From contig DAOWCM010000118.1 of the NCBI GenBank assembly GCA_030639555.1, positions 1 through 6,730 on the forward strand: a stretch of DNA of 6,730 nt. Reading direction: 5' to 3'. Positions 1-5,645 of this stretch are shown here, one piece after another. Both the position numbers and the translations under genes were made by a program. The notes below the pieces were generated by a model. The model worked only from the letters and a program-made list of their open reading frames with translations, was not told the DNA's origin and did not search any database. This DNA is from Candidatus Eiseniibacteriota bacterium. Its GTDB lineage: Bacteria > Joyebacterota > Joyebacteria > Joyebacterales > Joyebacteraceae. How positions within the stretch are numbered: the first letter of the stretch is position 1; every line of letters begins with the position of its first letter.

Positions 1-1
1 C

Positions 2-799
2 TACTCGGAGCCGTTCTGGAGCTACGCGCCCGGGAAGTACGATATACAGATCCGCGTGCTGCCGGAGTATCAGAAAAGGGGCATAGGCGGGACGCTCTAC
101 GACTACATCATGGACCGCCTGAACGAGCAGCCGCACAAGCTTGTGAACCTCCACTCGGACGCGCGCGAGGACCAGCCGCACTCGGTGAGGTTCCTCACGA
201 AGCGCGGGTTCGAGCAGAAGCAACGGCAGCAGGTCTCGCGGCTGGACGTCGCGGCCTTCGATGCCTCGCTCTACGCGGACGGCCTGGCGCGGTTCGAGGA
301 GTCCGGCCTTGTGCTGAAGACGCTTGACCAGTACAAGCAGGAGGACCCGGAGGCGATGCGCAAGACCCACGAGAAGTTCTGGGAGTTCTTCCAGGACGCG
401 CCGTTCTTTGAGGAACTGACCGAGGTTCCGCTGCAGCAGTTCGAAAAGCACATGAGTGGGCCCCAGAAGCTGGATGGCGGCTTCCTCATCGCCTTCGACG
501 GCGACGTCATCGTGGGCTTGACCAGTCTCTGGAAGCGACTCGGCGAGCCGGGCTCTCTGAACACGGGTCTCACGGGGGTCGCGCGGAGTCATCGGCGCAG
601 GGGCATCGCGACCGCCCTCAAAGTCCGCGCCATCGAGCTCGCGAAGAGCATCGATGCGAGGGTGATACAGACAGACAACGAGGAGAAGAACCCGATGTAC
701 GACCTGAACGTGCAGCTGGGCTTCAAGCCGACGCCGGCGTGGCTGCTGTTCCAGAAGCTCCTGAAGGAGGAGGGCGGTGCAGCCGGCACGCAGGGTTGA
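2..799 (+). CDS. Two-domain GNAT acetyltransferase, copy 1 (5' end outside window)
   Basis: Predicted acyl-CoA-dependent N-acetyltransferase with two GNAT domains; acceptor substrate unknown. The reading frame is open from base 2, and the residues before the first possible internal start (GTG at 56) align with the next gene (a W, then PGK, before the acetyl-CoA loop). The true start is therefore upstream, about 64 residues missing by comparison with copy 2; 265 residues are visible. Counting from the GTG at 56, the N-terminal domain has the pyrophosphate-binding loop QKRGIGG (6-12) and DARED followed by FLTKRGF (36-52). A linker follows, then the C-terminal domain with RSHRRRGIATALK (177-189) and TDNEEKNPMY (206-215), ending near LGFKPTPAWL. 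The stop is TGA at 797-799. It heads a tandem array of four paralogs; the next gene starts 32 nt downstream. GNAT assignment is firm; specific function is not. Confidence 0.9.
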   Translation, partial: YSEPFWSYAPGKYDIQIRVLPEYQKRGIGGTLYDYIMDRLNEQPHKLVNLHSDAREDQPHSVRFLTKRGFEQKQRQQVSRLDVAAFDASLYADGLARFEESGLVLKTLDQYKQEDPEAMRKTHEKFWEFFQDAPFFEELTEVPLQQFEKHMSGPQKLDGGFLIAFDGDVIVGLTSLWKRLGEPGSLNTGLTGVARSHRRRGIATALKVRAIELAKSIDARVIQTDNEEKNPMYDLNVQLGFKPTPAWLLFQKLLKEEGGAAGTQG

Positions 800-831
800 T
801 TCTCCAGCACAGTCTCTGATCGGAAACGACC

Positions 832-1809
832 ATGCTCAACATACGACCGTTCAACTGGAGCGACGAGGACTACGGCATCGTCATCGACATCGCCAACGCC
901 GTCTTCCCCGACGAGCTGGACCTCCCGGAGCTTCTCAAGCACCGGGACAACGCCCGCGACCAGAAGTACATGCTGGAGCGTGTCATCCTGGAGGTAGACG
1001 GCAAGCCCGTCGGCTCGTGCTCGTTCGGCGAGTCGATGTGGACGCCGATGCCCGGCAAGTTCTGGGTCTATGTGCAGGTTCATCCCGACCACCAGCGCAA
1101 GGGGTACGGGAAGGCGGTCTACGACCACGTCGTGGGCGTGCTCTCAGAGAAGAAACCGACCATCCTCGACTCGTGGACGCGCGAGGACAAGACCGACGCG
1201 ATCAGCTTCCTCACGCAGCGCGGCTACGAGCAGGTGATGCGGGGGCAGAACTCGCGGCTGACGCTCGCCGCGTTCGACCCGTCAGGATTTGCCGACGTCG
1301 TAGAGCGCGTGAGTGAGTCGAGCATCCGCATCGTGACGCTCGCCGAGCTCAGGGAGAAGGACCCCGAGTGGCGCAAGAAGCTCTACGAGCTGGACTGGCT
1401 GCTCTCGCTCGACGTGCCCGAGATCGACGAACCGAAGAAACGCGAGTTCGAGGTCTACTGCCGGCAGACGTTCGACAAACCAACGTTCTTCCCGGAGGCG
1501 TTTTTCGTCGCGCTCGACGGCGACGAGTACGTAGGCGTCAGCATGCTGGAACTCAACTTGGCCGACCCAACCAAGCTGCAGACCGACCTCACGGGCGTCG
1601 TTCGGAGCCACCGACGCAGGGGCATCGCGACCGCGCTCAAGGTCCGTTCGCTCTCGAAGGCGAAGACGACCGAGGCGCAGTACGTCGATACGGACAACGA
1701 GGAGAAGAACCCGATGTACACCCTGAACGTCAAGCTGGGGTTCAAGCCGACGCCGGGGTGGCTGCACATGCGGAAGACAATGGGCGCCGCCGCCGGGGAG
1801 ACCAGTTGA
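832..1809 (+). CDS. Two-domain GNAT acetyltransferase, copy 2
   Basis: A 325-aa predicted acetyltransferase with two GNAT folds, probably cytosolic (no signal peptide or membrane segment). The N-terminal domain begins with the MLNIRPFNWSDEDY strand and helix typical of GNAT proteins. It has the acetyl-CoA loop QRKGYG (88-93) and TREDK...FLTQRGY (116-132). The linker is about residues 145-220. The C-terminal domain carries LTGVVRSHRRRGIATALK (253-270), TDNEEKNPMYTLN (287-299) and LGFKPTPGWL (302-311). The ATG at 832 is chosen because the following residues align with the starts of copies 3 and 4. The ribosome site is weak (GGAA at 822-825, 6 nt before the ATG), so translation may depend partly on the gene upstream. 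The stop overlaps the start of copy 3. MshD-like double-GNAT architecture is a structural analogy only. Confidence 0.92.
   Translation: MLNIRPFNWSDEDYGIVIDIANAVFPDELDLPELLKHRDNARDQKYMLERVILEVDGKPVGSCSFGESMWTPMPGKFWVYVQVHPDHQRKGYGKAVYDHVVGVLSEKKPTILDSWTREDKTDAISFLTQRGYEQVMRGQNSRLTLAAFDPSGFADVVERVSESSIRIVTLAELREKDPEWRKKLYELDWLLSLDVPEIDEPKKREFEVYCRQTFDKPTFFPEAFFVALDGDEYVGVSMLELNLADPTKLQTDLTGVVRSHRRRGIATALKVRSLSKAKTTEAQYVDTDNEEKNPMYTLNVKLGFKPTPGWLHMRKTMGAAAGETS
1795..1800 (+). promoter_or_regulatory. Shine-Dalgarno site that supports a TTG start for GNAT copy 3
   Basis: GGGGAG lies 5 nt upstream of the TTG at 1806, inside the last codons of copy 2. Together with the match of the following residues (TLRVRP) to the starts of copies 2 and 4, this supports TTG 1806 over the next in-frame ATG at 1827. 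Confidence 0.7.
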
Positions 1810-2792
1810 CACTGCGCGTAAGACCGATGAACGAGTCGGACGCCGACTACGAGGTCACGGCCGCCATCTGGACGGCCAACTGGCCGGAGTACCCGAAGAC
1901 CGCCGAGATGTACCGCTACGCCGCGGAGACTCGCGATCCCATGAGTCCCTTCGGGCGACTCGTCGCGGAGGACGACGGCGACGTCGTGGCGACGGGTTAC
2001 TTCCGTGAGGAGGCGGACTCGGCGGCGACGGGCAAGTTCCTGGTCTACGTGCAGGTGCGCCCAGACCGCCAGGGCGAGGGGATAGGGCGCTGTCTCTTCG
2101 ACGGCATACTCGGGCATCTGGATGCGCATGAGCCGAAGATCCTCCAGTCGTTCACGCGCGAGGACCATGAGGTCGGCACCGCCTTCCTCGAGAAGCGGGG
2201 ATTCCGGATCTCAATGAAGGAGCAGGACTCGGAGCTCGACCTCACCTCGTTCGAGCCGGCGACGTTCGCGGGCGTCGTGAAGAAGGTCCGCGAATCGGGC
2301 ATCGAGATCGTACCTGCTTCCGAGCTTTTGAAGCGCGACCCCGACTGGATGCGAAAGACGTGGGAGCTGCACGGTGAGATCATCCCCGATGTGCCGGACG
2401 ACGACGTGCTCACAAACGAGCCGTTCTCCGAGTTCGAGAGGAGCTTCAAGCATCCGGACTTCATCCCTGAGGGCTACTTCCTTGCGCTGGACGGTGGCCG
2501 CTACGTCGGGATGAGCAGCGTCTGGGACAGGCGCGTCAAGAAGGGCGAGTTCTACACGAGACTCACCGGCGTCGTGCGGAGCCACCGTAGGCGCGGCATA
2601 GCGACCGCGCTCAAGGTGCGCGCCCACGAGTTTGCGAAGGAATGGGGCGCGAAGGTGATCGTCACCGACAACGAGGAGAACAACCCGATGTACGATCTGA
2701 ACGTGCAGCTCGGGTTCGTTCCGACCAAGGCCTGGCTTCAGTTCAGGAAGGAGCTGGGTGCGGCTGACAAGGCCGTCGCCGGCACGGACTAG
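1806..2792 (+). CDS. Two-domain GNAT acetyltransferase, copy 3 (TTG start)
   Basis: A 328-aa double-GNAT protein colinear with its neighbours; substrate unknown. The start is TTG at 1806, overlapping the TGA of copy 2 by 4 nt (TTGA), so translation is probably coupled. The reading frame stays open far upstream (to 1368), but that stretch is the shadow of copy 2. Residues 1-8 (MTLRVRPM) match copy 4 (MTIKIRPF) position for position. The N-terminal loop is QGEGIG (89-94), more acidic than the QRKGYG or QRRGYG of the sisters. TRED is at 117-120. The C-terminal domain has RSHRRRGIATALK (258-270), TDNEENNPMYDLN (287-299) and LGFVPTKAWL (302-311). The final residues are alanine-rich and unconserved. 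The N-terminal half has diverged most from the other copies (for example NWPEYPKTAEMY where sisters have PDEL), which suggests a different acceptor, an inference. Confidence 0.9.
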   Translation: MTLRVRPMNESDADYEVTAAIWTANWPEYPKTAEMYRYAAETRDPMSPFGRLVAEDDGDVVATGYFREEADSAATGKFLVYVQVRPDRQGEGIGRCLFDGILGHLDAHEPKILQSFTREDHEVGTAFLEKRGFRISMKEQDSELDLTSFEPATFAGVVKKVRESGIEIVPASELLKRDPDWMRKTWELHGEIIPDVPDDDVLTNEPFSEFERSFKHPDFIPEGYFLALDGGRYVGMSSVWDRRVKKGEFYTRLTGVVRSHRRRGIATALKVRAHEFAKEWGAKVIVTDNEENNPMYDLNVQLGFVPTKAWLQFRKELGAADKAVAGTD

Positions 2793-2850
2793 CCCGGCTC
2801 CGCAACCGACGAATACCACAGGCTCGCCGCGTGTAGCTGGAGCGTGGCGC

Positions 2851-2857
2851 AAGAGGA
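2851..2857 (+). promoter_or_regulatory. Shine-Dalgarno site that sets the start of GNAT copy 4
   Basis: AAGAGGA ends 7 nt before the ATG at 2865. It lies downstream of an in-frame GTG at 2844, so the ATG is preferred. The ATG also gives an N-terminus (MTIKIRPF) that lines up exactly with copy 3. Confidence 0.65.
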
Positions 2858-2864
2858 CCTGACA

Positions 2865-3872
2865 ATGACAATCAAGATACGACCGTTCGCAGGTTCCGAC
2901 GAGCAGTACCGAGCCTGCGTGGACATAGCGAACGCCAACTGGCCGGATGAGCTGTCCGCGCCGGAGAGCTGGCAGCACCGGGACAAGCACCGGAACCCGA
3001 AGTACCTGTTCAGGCGTGTGGTGGGGGAGGTAGACGGGAAGATCGTGGCGTTCTCGAGCTGCGGCGAAAGCGAGTGGGCCTTCGTTCCGGGCAAGTACTT
3101 CGTCGGCGTCGAGGTACATCCCGACCGCCAGCGCAGAGGATACGGCACGGCGATGTACGACCACGTGGTCGCCGGCCTCGCCGCGCTCGACCCGCTCTTC
3201 TTCACCGCCGACACGCGCGAGGACAAGCCGGACTTCATCCGCTTCCTCACGAAGCGCGGGTTCGTGCGTCAGATGCGCTACCCGGTGTCGCACCTGAATC
3301 CTCAGGCGTTCGGGTTCGCGAAGTTCGAGGGTGTCGAGGAGCACGTGAGGGAGCAAGGTATCGAGATAGTCAACGTCCCGGACCTTCCCGCACGCGACCC
3401 GGACTGGAAGCGGAGTTGGTACGAACTCGAGAACGAGTGCTGGATGGACGTGCCGCTGCCGGAGCCGCCGACCAAGGTGAGCTTCGAGCAGTTCGCGTCG
3501 CGATTCGATTCGCCCAATTACGATGCGAACGCGCACTTCATCGCCATCGACGGCGGCAAGTACGTGGGCCTGACCGGGTTCTGGACGTCGCAGGTGGAGA
3601 AACACAAGCTCTTCACGGGCCTCACCGGTGTTATCAGAAGTCACAGGCGGAAGGGTGTCGCCACCGCGCTCAAGGTCAGCGGCGTCAGATTCGCCCGCGA
3701 GTACGGCGCGACGATAATCGAGACCGACAACGAGGAGAACAACCCGATGTTCGGTCTGAACCTGCAGCTCGGCTTCGAGGCTCGGCCCGCGTGGCTCGAT
3801 TTCAGGAAGGTGTTGAGAGAGCCGCGCGAGGGGGAGAATGTCCCCGAGGTCAAGACCGGGTCGAACGAGTGA
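2865..3872 (+). CDS. Two-domain GNAT acetyltransferase, copy 4
   Basis: A 335-aa predicted acetyltransferase, last of the tandem array. The ATG at 2865 is preferred over the in-frame GTG at 2844. The N-terminal GNAT domain has IANANWPDELSAPE (21-34), CGESEW (66-71), the acetyl-CoA loop QRRGYG (89-94) and TREDKPDFIRFLTKRGF (117-133). The C-terminal domain has LTGVIRSHRRKGVATALK (253-270), TDNEENNPMFGLN (287-299) and LGFEARPAWL (302-311). It is the most diverged C-terminal domain of the four: RRKGVA replaces RRRGIA, and F replaces Y after NPM. The tail after residue 318 is charged and unconserved, and may be disordered. It follows copy 3 after 72 nt with no obvious terminator between them. Acceptor unknown; no sign of a secretion signal. 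Confidence 0.91.
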   Translation: MTIKIRPFAGSDEQYRACVDIANANWPDELSAPESWQHRDKHRNPKYLFRRVVGEVDGKIVAFSSCGESEWAFVPGKYFVGVEVHPDRQRRGYGTAMYDHVVAGLAALDPLFFTADTREDKPDFIRFLTKRGFVRQMRYPVSHLNPQAFGFAKFEGVEEHVREQGIEIVNVPDLPARDPDWKRSWYELENECWMDVPLPEPPTKVSFEQFASRFDSPNYDANAHFIAIDGGKYVGLTGFWTSQVEKHKLFTGLTGVIRSHRRKGVATALKVSGVRFAREYGATIIETDNEENNPMFGLNLQLGFEARPAWLDFRKVLREPREGENVPEVKTGSNE

Positions 3873-3930
3873 ACATGCGCGGAACTAGCGAATCCGCGCC
3901 GAACGAGTAAACCCACGGGGCCGGGTGGAG

Positions 3931-3980
3931 GTCTGATGTAGGCGAAGGTCTGACGTGCCGGCGCACGCCGGCGTCTGACG
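3931..3980 (+). repeat. Three short GTCTGAYG direct repeats in the intergenic gap
   Basis: GTCTGATG at 3931-3938 and GTCTGACG at 3948-3955 and 3973-3980. They sit in the 130-nt gap between GNAT copy 4 and the membrane protein gene. The second and third flank and partly overlap the GC-rich hairpin. Spacing is irregular (17 and 25 nt), so an operator is possible but weakly supported. Confidence 0.3.
3952..3975 (+). other. GC-rich hairpin between GNAT copy 4 and the membrane protein gene
   Basis: GACG pairs with CGTC, then (after a two-base TG bulge) CCGGC pairs with GCCGG around a GCAC loop, giving about 9 mostly G-C pairs. No T-run follows, so it is not a canonical intrinsic terminator. It could be a transcript-stabilising stem, a weak pause site, or chance in GC-rich DNA. 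Confidence 0.4.
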
Positions 3981-4002
3981 AACGAGGCTCGGAGGTTCGA
4001 AC

Positions 4003-4419
4003 ATGCCGTACAAGGAGGGACAAGTGAACATGGACAAGCACGTGACACTGCTTGGTGTACTCTTCATCGCTTACCACGTTCTGGGGCTCGTAGTGGGCTT
4101 CATCATCATGGGTGTCCTGTCGAGCGTCGGGTGCCTCACGGGCGACCCGACGGCCATGACTATTCTGACGGCCGTAGGCATTGGCCTCGGCACGTTCCTG
4201 ATCGTGCTGTCGGTCCCGGGGCTCATCGCGGGCATCGCGCTCCTGATGCGCAGACGGTGGGCGAGGATCCTCGCGCTGATCGTCGGGGCCTTCGATCTCA
4301 TCGACATACCCTTCGGAACGGCGCTTGGCATCTACTCGTTCTGGGTCCTGCTGCATGACGACACGATCCGCGTCTTTGACGCGAACAGGACGCCGGTTGC
4401 GACAGTCGAGTCCGAGTAG
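4003..4419 (+). CDS. Small multi-pass inner-membrane protein, function unknown
   Basis: A 138-aa hydrophobic protein with three or four predicted membrane segments: about residues 14-40, 51-82 (perhaps two passes broken at PG 72-73) and 88-117. The last holds RRRWARILALIVGAFDLIDI (83-102) followed by PFGTALGIY. A basic cluster before WARIL and a PxGTxLGIYxxWVLL ending recur in small uncharacterised bacterial membrane proteins I recall, none with an assigned role. Charges suggest the short acidic tail (DDTIRVF...VESE) is a soluble extension. The start is uncertain. ATG 4003 has GGAGG 7 nt upstream. A stronger AAGGAGGG lies inside the first codons and would serve GTG 4024 or ATG 4030, the latter giving a 129-aa protein starting MDKHVTLLG just before the first helix. 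The methyltransferase gene follows 44 nt later, so they are probably co-transcribed. Confidence 0.8.
   Translation: MPYKEGQVNMDKHVTLLGVLFIAYHVLGLVVGFIIMGVLSSVGCLTGDPTAMTILTAVGIGLGTFLIVLSVPGLIAGIALLMRRRWARILALIVGAFDLIDIPFGTALGIYSFWVLLHDDTIRVFDANRTPVATVESE
4012..4019 (+). promoter_or_regulatory. Strong internal Shine-Dalgarno site near the membrane protein start
   Basis: AAGGAGGG lies inside the longest reading of the membrane protein. Its AAGGAGG core (4012-4018) ends 5 nt before GTG 4024 and 11 nt before ATG 4030. A near-perfect site in this position suggests the real start is one of these rather than ATG 4003, which has its own GGAGG at 3991-3995. Confidence 0.5.
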
Positions 4420-4463
4420 CCGCCAGACCGGACGGCCGCAGCCATCACACGGCGGAGGACACC

Positions 4464-5351
4464 ATGGCCCTGACGTTTCACCCGTCGAGGGAAGCCATTG
4501 AGCTTGCCCTCGAGAAGATGAAGGATGACGGGCTCGTTCATCCCGACGCGGCGTTCAACGAGGACGCACCCGACGGGCTGCGCAGAGAGGTCGCGCATCG
4601 CGACCCCTACTTCGCGTACAGGCTCGGGCGGACCTCGCTTGAGACCGGGATCGTTGACTCGGCACTCGAGCTCCTGAAGAGGGAGGGTCACGTGCCGGTC
4701 TCGGCCGACTACGACCGGCTTGCGGTTGATGCGCATCGCGCCCGGCTCAAGGACAAGTTCGAGGGGTCGTGGACCAGCTTGAGCCCGACGATGGAGCGGC
4801 TGATGTACATGCTGACGAGCGTGAGGCGGCCCGCGCATCTTCTCGAGCTCGGCAGCTTCTGGGGCTACACGCTCGGCTGGTTCGCGGGGCCGTGCATCGG
4901 TCCCAACAGGGCCTACGCCGCGGAGCGGATCATCGGCATCGACGTGGACGCCGACATGGTCAAGAAGGCTCGCGCCAACTTCAAGAAGCTCGAGAACGTA
5001 TCGGAGGTCGAGCTCATCGCAGAGGACGCGCGAACCGCGCTCGACCACATCGAGGGCCCGTTCGATTTCGTCTACATAGAGGCCAAGTACGAGAACAGGG
5101 CTATCGCCGAGGCTGAAGCCGCCGGCGAGACATCCGAGCTTGGTCCGGTGAGCGGTCTCTATCTCATCCTACTGAAGCAGATCTACGACCGCCTGCCAGA
5201 GGGCGCCTGGGTCATGGCCCACGACAACCTCGACTGGACCGCGAGGAAACAGCTCGCCCCCTACGTGGCATTCGTGCGAGACAAGGCCCACTTCAGAGAG
5301 AGCATCTGCTTCGACATCGACGATTGTGGGATGGAGCTGTCGATCAGGTAG
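4464..5351 (+). CDS. Class I SAM-dependent methyltransferase, O-methyltransferase-like
   Basis: A 295-aa predicted cytosolic methyltransferase using S-adenosylmethionine; substrate unknown. The Rossmann-type domain spans about residues 105-290: glycine-rich motif I LLELGSFWGYTLGWF (126-140), acidic ribose-binding motif IGIDVDADM (157-165), AEDARTAL (186-193), motif IV FDFVYIEAKYE (200-210) and AWVMAHDNLDW (248-258). The order matches metal-dependent (COMT/CCoAMT-like) O-methyltransferases, whose metal site uses an Asp in motif IV and an Asp-Asn pair later. Here the pair is kept (D254-N255), but E206 stands where the motif IV Asp is expected. The first ~100 residues are an extra helical region that may form a lid or substrate pocket. 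The ATG has GGAGG 5 nt upstream. The gene follows the membrane protein by 44 nt and is closed by an intrinsic terminator. Confidence 0.85.
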   Translation: MALTFHPSREAIELALEKMKDDGLVHPDAAFNEDAPDGLRREVAHRDPYFAYRLGRTSLETGIVDSALELLKREGHVPVSADYDRLAVDAHRARLKDKFEGSWTSLSPTMERLMYMLTSVRRPAHLLELGSFWGYTLGWFAGPCIGPNRAYAAERIIGIDVDADMVKKARANFKKLENVSEVELIAEDARTALDHIEGPFDFVYIEAKYENRAIAEAEAAGETSELGPVSGLYLILLKQIYDRLPEGAWVMAHDNLDWTARKQLAPYVAFVRDKAHFRESICFDIDDCGMELSIR

Positions 5352-5377
5352 TGTCCCCAACGTCTGCTCCAGGCAGG

Positions 5378-5401
5378 AAGGGCCCTTTCGAGGGCCCTTT
5401 T
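5378..5401 (+). terminator. Intrinsic terminator after the methyltransferase gene
   Basis: AAGGGCCCT (5378-5386) pairs perfectly with AGGGCCCTT (5391-5399) around a TTCG tetraloop: a 9-bp stem that two G-T pairs can extend. The RNA ends in a short U-run (TTTT, 5398-5401), partly inside the stem. It sits 26 nt after the stop codon. The T-run is short, so efficiency may be modest. The opposite strand lacks a T-run, so it looks one-directional. Confidence 0.8.
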
Positions 5402-5462
5402 CCATGTTCAACCGTCCCTTTCCGGAGCGAGTCAAAGATTGCGGTGAAAGGAGACCGGACTC

Positions 5463-5558
5463 ATGAGATTCGGAACGAGAATGATAGGTCTGCGAAGGCG
5501 ACTGGGAGCGTTCGTCTTCACGGCGCTGGCGCTGCTGCTGCTCACCTGTGTGAACTAG
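5463..5558 (+). CDS. 31-aa signal-peptide-like minigene upstream of the S41 peptidase
   Basis: A short reading frame (ATG 5463, TAG 5556-5558) with a good ribosome site, GAAAGGAG at 5446-5453, 9 nt upstream. The product is a basic N-region (MRFGTRMIGLRRRLG) and one hydrophobic stretch (AFVFTALALLLL), ending TCVN: a signal peptide or single membrane helix with almost nothing after it. It closely resembles the start of the peptidase 183 nt downstream (MRSGKRMMSLRRRLG): 11 of 15 residues are identical and the hydrophobic cores align. All five arginines use AGA, CGA or AGG, uncommon in the neighbouring genes. LLTC is a poor lipobox because Thr is not usual before Cys. It may be a truncated copy of a peptidase gene, a leader peptide or a small membrane peptide; I cannot choose. 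Being translated is likely but unproven. Confidence 0.5.
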   Translation: MRFGTRMIGLRRRLGAFVFTALALLLLTCVN

Positions 5559-5591
5559 AACGGCCTACCACACCAGCAGGTTGCACGTACC

Positions 5592-5621
5592 GGTGCCCGC
5601 CACTCAGGACTGGCGGGCGCC
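5592..5621 (+). other. Hairpin between the minigene and the S41 peptidase gene
   Basis: GGTGCCCGCCA (5592-5602) pairs with TGGCGGGCGCC (5611-5621): 11 pairs with one G-T wobble, around the 8-nt loop CTCAGGAC. It lies 33 nt after the minigene stop and 13 nt before the ribosome site of the peptidase. What follows is TGTGTTTGC, only a weak T-tract, so it could be a poor terminator for the minigene, an attenuator or an RNA-stability element. Confidence 0.55.
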
Positions 5622-5645
5622 TGTGTTTGCGAAGAGGAGGGAGAC

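Noticed and set aside
1368..1805. Upstream extension of the copy 3 reading frame.
   Set aside because: It overlaps copy 2 in another frame, and its translation is arginine-rich noise. The paralog alignment starts at TTG 1806.
2211..3644. Long (477-codon) open frame on the minus strand.
   Set aside because: It runs antisense to GNAT copies 3 and 4, which have clear domain motifs. Its product is low-complexity (rich in R, V, L, E, H) with no recognisable domain, typical of the antisense frame of GC-rich genes.
2..3872. GNAT array as mycothiol synthase (MshD) or an antibiotic resistance cluster.
   Set aside because: The double-GNAT layout is shared with MshD, but no other mycothiol genes and no resistance-specific motif or neighbour are present in the window.
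3074..3910. 278-codon open frame on the plus strand inside GNAT copy 4, ending beyond its stop.
   Set aside because: Arginine-rich shadow frame with no motif. Copy 4 explains the region with conserved GNAT residues.
5402..5462. Possible promoter before the minigene (TTCAAC at 5407 with AAAGAT at 5434).
   Set aside because: The spacing is 21 nt and both boxes are poor. A promoter is expected here because a terminator precedes, but I cannot support its position.
5463..5558. Minigene as a type I toxin peptide.
   Set aside because: A short hydrophobic peptide fits loosely, but no antisense RNA promoter is evident. The similarity to the downstream signal peptide is a better explanation.
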